NCBI RefSeq assembly: GCF_910592395.1
Contig: NC_088318.1
Span: 18,352,349 to 18,416,348 of the forward strand
Direction: 5' to 3'
Length of the DNA: 64,000 nt
Origin: Lineus longissimus
Taxonomy: Eukaryota; Nemertea; Pilidiophora; Heteronemertea; Lineidae
Shown: piece by piece, positions 53,812 to 64,000 of the stretch
Numbering within the stretch: position 1 is the first letter of the stretch
How the letters are laid out: every line of letters starts with the position of its first letter
The notes under the pieces: generated by a model
Told to the model about the DNA's origin: nothing
Database searches by the model: none
Seen by the model: the letters and a program-made list of their open reading frames with translations, nothing else
Translations under genes and position numbers: made by a program

Positions 53812-56800
53812 ATTGTACACTCTGTAGCTACATATCACACTGCATTGACAAGGCACATCGAGTAGAAACATGGCACACCCTGCAGCATATGGCACATCCA
53901 GCAATAGTATATTATTAGAAACACGGCACACCCTGTAGAGAAATGATACATTCAGTAGAGACATGGTCCACCCTGTAGAAACATGGTCACTTTGTTGGGA
54001 GAGCGACATCCAAATCAGACAGAGTACGCCTAGTAAAGGGGCATGGACTTGGTACACTATGTAGCAACACTGCTATGGTGCACTATGAAGGGGAGGGCAC
54101 ATCTAGAGGAGACATGGGGCACAATGTAGAACCTAAAACACACTACGGATCAGAGCACGACCGGTGTAATGTTTTTGAGTGTTTCTATTTTTGAGTGTTT
54201 CCCCTCATTGTTTGGGAACGCCAAAAGATAGATTGACAAGTTTTTCTGTGTTTCCCCCTATTGAAAAGTCATGGTCTCTCTAGCTGCCTATTGTTTGGAA
54301 ACACTGACACATGGGAAACAACCACAGATGTTACACCGGCACCGGCACATATCGTCGGTGATGATGGAGAGAGCGGTAGCCGCAACATATTCAGCTCGGT
54401 TCACCAGCAGTTCAATATGCTCATGACGTGACGAGAGCTAATCTCACGGGTGGGGCGGAACTCCACCATATTGCTGACATCATCGGCGCCAACAACTATT
54501 TCTTTTGACCCTGCCAGTGTCTTTCAAAACCATTGATAGATTGACTCTGACCCTGCTGACCTCGATTTTTAAAAACTTAAAAAAACGGCCATTAAAACGT
54601 TAAATCAACTGAAGACATAATATTTTATATCACTGAGGTAAATGGATACTATATGTTGAGAAAAATCTGTGCAACTATCGAAATATACGATTACTTGGAT
54701 CTATTTCGGACAATTACTCTGCCACCTGCGCGACCTTGTTACAATTGCGGCGCGCTCTTTTGCATATCGCATATAAGTGGCGAATAAAATCTCCATTACA
54801 GCATGAAAGCCTTGACGGTTCAGCGCTGAGAGCGTTTGATTGTGGATCGGCTGGTCACGGGTTCGAATCCCGGTGAATCTGCTACAGACTTCTTCTCTTT
54901 TTTTTCTTCCTTATCTTGATATCTAATCATCCATGTACATATGTCAATTTTTCGTATTTTGGAAGCTACATTCGGGCAAAAATGTATTAGGGTCGGACCA
55001 TGACTTTTCCAATCAGAATTAGTCAAAGGGTATCCTGAGCTTCAGGCTTTTTATACTCCTTCGCGTCATATCGAGAGGCGGGGGATACTGAAAATAACTG
55101 GTGCCTGGATGGTTAAAGAGGTACATCTAGTTCCTACTTCTAACTCCAATCGACAAAAATAGTCGAGTCACAACGCTCGAGCGCTATCTGTATACAATTA
55201 ATGGGTGTGCAAGTTTTACAAGTGAACAAGAAGAAAAAAAAAGATTTACGGCAGATTCACCGGGAGTCGAACCCGTGACCAGCCGATCGACAGTCAAGCA
55301 CTCTCAGCGCTGAACCGTTAAGGCTTTCATGCTGTAATGGAGATTTTATTCGCCTCTACATGCGATATGCAAAAGAACTGCCTATTGTTTGGAAACACTG
55401 ACACATGGGAAACAACCACAGATGTTACACCGGCACCGGCACATATCGTCGGTGATGATGGAGAGAGCGGTATCCGCAACATATTCAGCTCGGTTCACCA
55501 GCAGTTCAATATGCTCATGACGTGACGAGAGCTAATCTCACGGGTGGGGCGGAACTCCGCCATATTGTTGACATCATCGGCGCCAACAACTATTTCTTTT
55601 GACCCTGCCAGTGTCTTTCAAAACCATTGATAGATTGACTCTGACCCTGCTGACCTCGATTTTTAAAAACTTTAAAAAACGGCCATTAAAACGTTAAATC
55701 AACTGAAGACATAATATTTTATATCACTGAGGTAAATGGATACGATATGTTGAGAAAAATCTCTGCAACTATCGAAATATACGATTACTTGGATCTATTT
55801 CGGACAATTACTCTGCCACCTGCGCGACCATGTCACAATTGCGGCGCGCTCTTTTGCATATTGCATATAAGTGGCGAATAAAATCTCCATTACAGCATGA
55901 AAGCCTTGACGGTTCAGCGCTGAGAGCGTTTGATTGTAAATCGGCTGGTTCCGGGTTCGAATCCCGGTGAATCTGCTACAGACTTCTTCTCTTTTTTTTC
56001 TTCCTTATCTTGATATCTAATCATCCATGTACATATGTCAATTTTTCGTATTTTGGAAGCTACATTCGGGCAAAAATGTATTAGGGTCGGACCATGACTT
56101 TTCAAATCAGAATTAGTCAAAGGGTATCCTGAGCTTCAGGCTTTTTATACTCCTTCGCGTCATATCAAGAGGCGGGGGATTCTGAAAACAACTAGTGCCT
56201 GGATGGTTAAAGAGGTACGCCGGTCCGTCATATCGAGTGGCGGGGGACACTGAAAACAACTGGTGCCTGGATAACGTCGGTGATGATGGAGAGAGCGGTA
56301 GCCGCAACATACTCAGCTCGGTTCACTTGCAGTTCTATATGCTCATGACGTGACGAGAGCTAATCTCACGGGTTGGGCGGAACTCCGCCATATTGCTGAC
56401 ATCATCGGCGCCAACAACTATTTCTTTTGACCCTGCCAGTGTCTTTCAAAACCATTTATTGATTGACTCTGACCCTGCTGACCTCGATTTTTAAAAACTT
56501 TAAAAAAACGGCCATTTAAACGTTAAATCAACTGCAGACATAATCTTTTATATCACTGAGGTATATGGAAACGATATGTTGAATAAGTTCGGTTCAACTA
56601 TCGAAATATACGATTACCTCGATCTATTTCGGACAATTACTCTGCCACCTGCGCGACCTTGTCACAATTGCGGCGCGCTCTTTTGCATATCGCACATAAG
56701 AGGCGAATAAAATCTCCATTACAGCATGAAAGCCTTGACGGTTCAGCGCTGAGAGCGTTTGATTGTGGATCGGCTGGTCACGGGTTCGAATCCCGGTGAA

Positions 56801-59800
56801 TCTGCTACAGACTTCTTCTCTTTTTTTTCTTCCTTATCTTGATATCTAATCATCCATGTTCATATGTCAATTTTTCGTATTTTGGAAGCTACATTCGGGC
56901 AAAAATGTATTAGGGTCGGACCATGACTTTTCCAATCAGAATTAGTCAAAGGGTATCCTGAGCTTCAGGCTTTTTATACTCCTTCGCGTCATATCGAGAG
57001 GCGGGGGATACTGAAAACAACTGGTGCCTGGATGGTTAAAGAGGTACATCTAGTTCCTACTTCTAACTCCAATCGACAAAAATAGTCGAGTCACAACGCT
57101 CGAGCGCTATCTGTATACAATTAATGGGTGTGCAAGTTTTACAAATGTACAAGAAGAAAAAAAAAGATTTACGGCAGATTCACCGGGAGTCGAACCCGTG
57201 ACCAGCCGATCGACAGTCAAGCACTCTCAGCGCTGAACCGTTAAGGCTTTCATGCTGTAATGGAGATTTTATTCGCCTCTACATGCGATATGCAAAAGAG
57301 CTGCCTATTGTTTGGAAACACTGACACATGGGAAACAACCACAGATGTTACACCGGCACCGGCACATATCGTCGGTGATGATGGAGAGAGCGGTAGCCGC
57401 AACATATTCAGCTCGGTTCACCAGCAGTTCAATATGCTCATGACGTGACGAGAGCTAATCTCACGGGTGGGGCGGAACTCCGCCATATTGCTGACATCAT
57501 CGGCGCCAACAACTATTTCTTTTGACCCTGCCAGTGTCTTTCAAAACCATTGCTAGATTGACTCTGACCCTGCTTACCTCGATTTTTAAAAACTTTAAAA
57601 AACGGCCATTAAAACGTTAAATCAACTGAAGACATAATATTTTATATCACTGAGGTAAATGGATACGATATGTTGAGAAAAATCTGTGCAACTATCGAAA
57701 TATAGGATTACTTGGATCTATTTCGGATAAGCACTCTGCCACCTGCGCGACCTTGTCACAATTGCGGCGCGCTCTTTTGCATATCGCATATAAGTGGCGA
57801 ATAAAATCTCCATTACAGCATGAAAGCCTTGACGGTTCAGCGCTGAGAGCGTTTGATTGTGGATCGGCTGGTCACGGGTTCGAATCCCGGTGAATCTGCT
57901 ACAGACTTCTTCTCTTTTTTTTCTTCCTTATCTTGATATCTAATCATCCATGTACATATGTCAATTTTTCGTATTTTGGAAGCTACATTCGGGCAAAAAT
58001 GTATTAGGGTCGGACCATGACTTTTCCAATCAGAATTAGTCAAAGGGTATCCTGAGCTTCAGGCTTTTTATACTCCTTCGCGTCATATCGAGAGGCGGGG
58101 GATACTGAAAACAACTAGTGCCTGGATGGTTAAAGAGGTACGCCGGTCCGTCATGTCGAGAGGCGGGGGACACTGAAAACAACTGGTACCTGGATAACGT
58201 CGGTGATGATGGAGAGAGCGGTAGCCGCAACATACTCAGCTCGGTTCACTTGCAGTTCTATATGCTCATGACGTGACGAGAGCTAATCTCACGGGTTGGG
58301 CGGAACTCCGCTATATTGCTGACATCATCGGCGCCAACAACTATTTCTTTTGACCCTGCCAGTGTCTTTCAAAACCATTTATTGATTGACTCTGACCCTG
58401 CTGACCTCGATTTTTAAAAACTTTAAAAAAACGGCCATTTAAACGTTAAATCAACTGCAGACATAATCTTTTATATCACTGAGGTATATGGAAACGATAT
58501 GTTGAATAAGTTCGGTTCAACTATCGAAATATACGATTACTTGGATCTATTTCGGACAATTACTCTGCCACCTGCGCGACCTTGTCACAATTGCGGCGCG
58601 CTCTTTTGCATATCGCACATAAGAGGCGAATAAAATCTCCATTAAAGCATGAAAGCCTTGACGGTTCAGCGCTGAGAGCGTTTGATTGTGGATCGGCTGG
58701 TCACGGGTTCGAATCCCGGTGAATCTGCTACAGACTTCTTCTCTTTTTTTTCTTCCTTATCTTGATATCTAATCATCCATGTACATATGTCAATTTTTCG
58801 TATTTTGGAAGCTACATTCGGGCAAAAATGTATTAGGGTCGGACCATGACTTTTCCAATCAGAATTAGTCAAAGGGTATCCTGAGCTTCAGGCTTTTTAT
58901 ACTCCTTCGCGTCATATCGAGAGGCGGGGGATACTGAAAACAACTGGTGCCTGGATGGTTAAAGAGGTACATCTAGTTCCTACTTCTAACTCCAATCGAC
59001 AAAAATAGTTGAGTCACAACGCTCGAGTGCTATCTGTATACAATTAATGGGTGTGCAAGTTTTACAAGTGTACAAGAAGAAAAAAAAAGATTTACGGCAG
59101 ATTCACCGGGAGTCGAACCCGTGACCAGCCGATCGACAGTCAAGCACTCTCAGCGCTGAACCGTTAAGGCTTTCATGCTGTAATGGAGATTTTATTCGCC
59201 TCTACATGCGATATGCAAAAGAGCGCGCCGCAATTGTGACAAGGTCGCGCAGGTGGCAGAGTGCTTATCCGAAATAGATCCAAGTAATCGTATATTTCGA
59301 TAGTTGAACCGAACTTATTCAACATATCGTTTCCATATACCTCAGTGATATAAAAGATTATGTCTGCAGTTGATTTAACGTTTAAATGGCCGTTTTTTTA
59401 AAGTTTTTAAAAATCGAGGTCAGCAGGGTCAGAGTCAATCAATAAATGGTTTTGAAAGACACTGGCAGGGTCAAAAGAAATAGTTGTTGGCGCCGATGAT
59501 GTCAGCAATATAGCGGAGTTCCGCCCAACCCGTGAGATTAGCTCTCGTCACGTCATGAGCATATAGAACTGCAAGTGAACCGAGCTGAGTATGTTGCGGC
59601 TACCGCTCTCTCCATCATCACCGACGTTATGTACCGGTGCCGGTCGTGCGAGGTCATTTCAATGAAAAAGACGCACGCCACTGCCGTACCGGTACCTGAG
59701 AAAACTTGCCGTCGCCGGCTGGACCAATAGGGAATATAAGAGGGTCTTCGACAATAGACGAAGGTCACAACCGGGTCAGAGACACTGGGGGAATGTCACA

Positions 59801-62800
59801 GCCAGGACTGAGACGATAGGGGAAAGTCACAACCAGGTCGGAGACTACCAGGGGAATGTCACAGACAGCATAAGACAACAGGAAAGTCACAACCAAGGGA
59901 ATGCCACAGCCAGGACTGAGACAAAAGGGGGAAGTCACAACCAGGACAGAGACTGGGGAATGTCACAGCCAGCCTGGGCAGAGACATCAGGAGACGTTAC
60001 AACAAGGTCTGGGACACGAAGGGAATGTCTTAGCCAGGACTGAGACAAGAGTGGGAAGTCACCACCATGTCGGAGACACCAGGGGATGTCACAGTCAGAA
60101 CTGAGATGGGGAATGTCACAACCAGAACCCATAAAACTTCAGAGCAAGCCTTTTAACGAGAGTATAAAGTTATCGATATATTTATTTTGTATGTTGTCAC
60201 ATCAGACATTGTAAAAGTCAGGCGGGACATTATTGTGACGTGTTTGAACAAACATGTCAAAGGCAATGTTATTTACCATAACATGGATAGACATGACACA
60301 TCCAGTAGAGACATATCACGCCCAGCAGAGATGGCACATCGAACAGAGACATAGTACACTCTGTAGCTACATATCACACTGCATTGACAAGGCACATCGA
60401 GTAGAAACATGGCACACCCTGCAGCATATGGCACATCCAGCAATAGTATATTATTAGAAACACGGCACACCCTGTAGAGAAATGATACATTCAGTAGAGA
60501 CATGGTCCACCCTGTAGAAACATGGTCACTTTGTTGGGAGAGCGACATCCAAATCAGACAGAGTACGCCTAGTAAAGGGGCATGGACTTGGTACACTATG
60601 TAGCAACACTGCTATGGTGCGCTATGAAGGGGAGGGCACATCTAGAGGAGACATAGGGCACAATGTAGAACCTAAAACACACTACGGATCAGAGCACGAC
60701 CGGTGTAATGTTTTTGAGTGTTTCTATTTTTGAGTGTTTCCCCTCATTGTTTGGGAACGCCAAAAGATAGATTGACAAGTTTTTCTGTGTTTCCCCCTAT
60801 TGAAAAGTCATGGTCTCTCTAGCTGCCTATTGTTTGGAAACACTGACACATGGGAAACAACCACAGATGTTACACCGGCACCGGCACATATCGTCGGTGA
60901 TGATGGAGAGAGCGGTAGCCGCAACATATTCAGCTCGGTTCACCAGCAGTTCAATATGCTCATGACGTGCCGAGAGCTAATCTCACGGGTGGGGCGGAAC
61001 TCCGCCATATTGCTGACATCATCGGCGCCAACAACTATTTCTTTTGACCCTGCCAGTGTCTTTCAAAACCATTGATAGATTGACTCTGACCCTGCTGACC
61101 TCGATTTTTAAAAACTTTAAAAAACGGCCATTAAAACGTTAAATCAACTGAAGACATAATATTTTATATCACTGAGGTAAATGGATACGATATGTTGAGA
61201 AAAATCTGTGCAACTATCGAAATATACGATTACTTGGATCTATTTCGGACAATTACTCTGCCACCTGCGCGACCTTGTCACAATTGCGGCGCGCTCTTTT
61301 GCATATCGCATATAAGTGGCGAATAAAATCTCCATTACAGCATGAAAGCCTTGACGGTTCAGCGCTGAGAGCGTTTGATTGTGGATCGGCTGGTCACGGG
61401 TTCGAATCCCGGTGAATCTGCTACAGACTTCTTCTCTTTTTTTTCTTCCTTATCTTGATATCTAATCATCCATGTACATATGTCAATTTTTCGTATTTTG
61501 GAAGCTACATTCGGGCAAAAATGTATTAGGGTCGGACCATGACTTTTCCAATCAGAATTAGTCAAAGGGTATCCTGAGCTTCAGGCTTTTTATACTCCTT
61601 CGCGTCATATCGAGAGGCGGGGGATACTGAAAACAACTAGTGCCTGGATGGTTAAAGAGGTACGCCGGTCCGTCATATCGAGAGGCGGGGGACACTGAAA
61701 ACAACTGGTACCTGGATAACGTCGGTGATGATGGAGAGAGCGGTAGCCGCAACATACTCAGCTCGGTTCACTTGCAGTTCTATATGCTCATGACGTGACG
61801 AGAGCTAATCTCACGGGTTGGGCGGAACTCCGCTATATTGCTGACATCATCGGCGCCAACAACTATTTCTTTTGACCCTGCCAGTGTCTTTCAAAACCAT
61901 TTATTGATTGACTCTGACCCTGCTGACCTCGATTTTTTAAAACTTTAAAAAAACGGCCATTTAAACGTTAAATCAACTGCAGACATAATCTTTTCTATCA
62001 CTGAGGTATATGGAAACGATATGTTGAATAAGTTCGGTTCAACTATCGAAATATACGATTACTTGGATCTATTTCGGACAATTACTCTGCCACCTGCGCG
62101 ACCTTGTCACAATTGCGGCGCGCTCTTTTGCATATCGCACATAAGAGGCGAATAAAATCTCCATTACAGCATGAAAGCCTTCACGGTTCAGCGCTGAGAG
62201 CGTTTGATTGTGGATCGGCTGGTCACGGGTTCGAATCCCGGTGAATCTGCTACAGACTTCTTCTCTTTTTTTTCTTCCTTATCTTGATATCTAATCATCC
62301 ATGTACATATGTCAATTTTTCGTATTTTGGAAGCTACATTCGGGCAAAAATGTATTAGGGTCGGACCATGACTTTTCCAATCAGAATTAGTCAAAGGGTA
62401 TCCTGAGCTTCAGGCTTTTTATACTCCTTCGCGTCATATCGAGAGGCGGGGGATACTGAAAACAACTGGTGCCTGGATGGTTAAAGAGGTACATCTAGTT
62501 CCTACTTCTAACTCCAATCGACAAAAATAGTCGAGTCACAACGCTCGAGTGCTATCTGTATACAATTAATGGGTGTGCAAGTTTTACAAGTGTACAAGAA
62601 GAAAAAAAAGATTTACGGCAGATTCACCGGGAGTCGAACCCGTGACCAGCCGATTGACAGTCAAGCACTCTCAGCGCTGAACCGTTAAGGCTTTCATGCT
62701 GTAATGGAGATTTTATTCGCCTCTACATGCGATATGCAAAAGAGCGCGCCGCAATTGTGACAAGGTCGCGCAGGTGGCAGAGTGCTTATCCGAAATAGAT

Positions 62801-64000
62801 CCAAGTAATCGTATATTTCGATAGTTGAACCGAACTTATTCAACATATCGTTTCCATATACCTCAGTGATATAAAAGATTATGTCTGCAGTTGATTTAAC
62901 GTTTAAATGGCCGTTTTTTTAAAGTTTTTAAAAATCGAGGTCAGCAGGGTCAGAGTCAATCAATAAATGGTTTTGAAAGACACTGGCAGGGTCAAAAGAA
63001 ATAGTTGTTGGCGCCGATGATGTCAGCAATATAGCGGAGTTCCGCCCAACCCGTGAGATTAGCTCTCGTCACGTCATGAGCATATAGAACTGCAAGTGAA
63101 CCGAGCTGAGTATGTTGCGGCTACCGCTCTCTCCATCATCACCGACGTTATGTACCGGTGCCGGTCGTGCGAGGTCATTTCAATGAAAAAGACGCACGCC
63201 ACTGCCGTACCGGTACCTGAGAAAACTTGCCGTCGCCGGCTGGACCAATAGGGAATATAAGAGGGTCTTCGACAATAGACGAAGGTCACAACCGGGTCAG
63301 AGACACTGGGGGAATGTCACAGCCAGGACTGAGACGATAGGGGAAAGTCACAACCAGGTCGGAGACTACCAGGGGAATGTCACAGACAGCATAAGACAAC
63401 AGGAAAGTCACAACCAAGGGAATGCCACAGCCAGGACTGAGACAAAAGGGGGAAGTCACAACCAGGACAGAGACTGGGGAATGTCACAGCCAGCCTGGGC
63501 AGAGACATCAGGAGACGTTACAACAAGGTCTGGGACACGAAGGGAATGTCTTAGCCAGGACTGAGACAAGAGTGGGAAGTCACCACCATGTCGGAGACAC
63601 CAGGGGATGTCACAGTCAGAACTGAGATGGGGAATGTCACAACCAGAACCCATAAAACTTTAGAGCAAGCCTTTTAACGAGAGTATAAAGTTATCGATAT
63701 ATTTATTTTGTATGTTGTCACATCAGACATTGTAAAAGTCAGGCGGGACATTATTGTGACGTGTTTGAACAAACATGTCAAAGGCAATGTTATTTACCAT
63801 AACATGGATAGACATGACACATCCAGTAGAGACATATCACGCCCAGCAGAGATGGCACATCGAACAGAGACATAGTACACTCTGTAGCTACATATCACAC
63901 TGCATTGACAAGGCACATCGAGTAGAAACATGGCACACCCTGCAGCATATGGCACATCCAGCAATAGTATATTATTAGAAACACGGCACACCCTGTAGAG

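Larger units (their letters stand above)
48004..64000. repeat. Higher-order tandem repeat array, at least four units, runs off window
   Basis: The landmark TGTTGTCACATCAGACATTG occurs at 48007, 53452, 60192 and 63713, so units are 5445, 6740 and 3521 bp plus a truncated fourth. The shortest (third) unit holds, in order: the GAGACATGG minisatellite, two direct ~829-bp modules each ending in a tRNA-like sequence, an inverted partial module, and a GTCACAACCAGG minisatellite. Unit 1 contains an extra 1923-bp internal repeat. Unit 2 contains an extra 1923-bp and an extra ~1094-bp repeat plus a 198-bp insertion. Copies differ by only scattered substitutions, so amplification is recent. All open frames of 62-107 codons here recur with the repeats and none shows protein constraint. 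Confidence 0.95.

Noticed and set aside
49174-63978. Dozens of recurring 62-107 codon open frames in the array (for example minus 49174-49380, plus 50520-50708, minus 52813-53028) as protein genes
   Set aside because: They recur only because the DNA recurs, overlap on both strands, and one family is simply the antisense reading of the tRNA-like B box, which yields SPGFEPVTSRS-type peptides.

Overview
This is nuclear DNA from an animal. Genes are split by many short GT-AG introns, are intron-rich in conserved positions, and are surrounded by short inverted-repeat elements. The dispersed repeat families (hairpin elements ending in GAGGTTCTACTGTA, a Helentron-like element ending in AGGCCCTTGGGCCT, frequent TACATGTA motifs) resemble those I associate with marine spiralians such as molluscs or brachiopods. 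That placement is an impression, not a proof.

Layout. 1-5.9 kb: repeats plus two exon-like open stretches I cannot name. 5.9-22.8 kb, plus strand: a TCF25 orthologue (15 exons, 659 aa). Its 10.1 kb intron 10 holds an antisense gene for a secreted cysteine-rich protein (15896-19209, 5 exons, 310 aa) and a stack of nested transposons. 24.3-30.7 kb, minus: AFG3L2, the mitochondrial m-AAA protease (17 exons, 797 aa). 31.1-35.4 kb, plus: NOP9, a Pumilio-repeat ribosome biogenesis factor (11 exons, 698 aa), divergent from AFG3L2 with 382 bp between start codons. 36.4-44.2 kb, minus: POLG, the mitochondrial DNA polymerase catalytic subunit (21 exons, about 1213 aa), convergent with NOP9. 45.8-46.7 kb, minus: an NRDP1/RNF41-like RING E3 ligase. 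48.0-64.0 kb: a higher-order tandem repeat array that runs off the window and contains 17 tRNA-like sequences, long palindromes and two minisatellites.

For the four large conserved genes and the nested gene I joined exons by hand. Every junction keeps frame, and the totals are exact multiples of three, so the models are fairly secure. Two genes (AFG3L2, POLG) act in mitochondria, TCF25 acts in ribosome-associated quality control and NOP9 in small-subunit rRNA processing; they are neighbours, not an operon. The most unusual signals are a 57-bp minisatellite that multiplies a 5' splice site at the end of an exon of the nested cysteine-rich gene, tandem perfect hairpins inside an AFG3L2 intron, a decayed partial copy of a TCF25 exon, and the 16 kb array with Pol III-like units.
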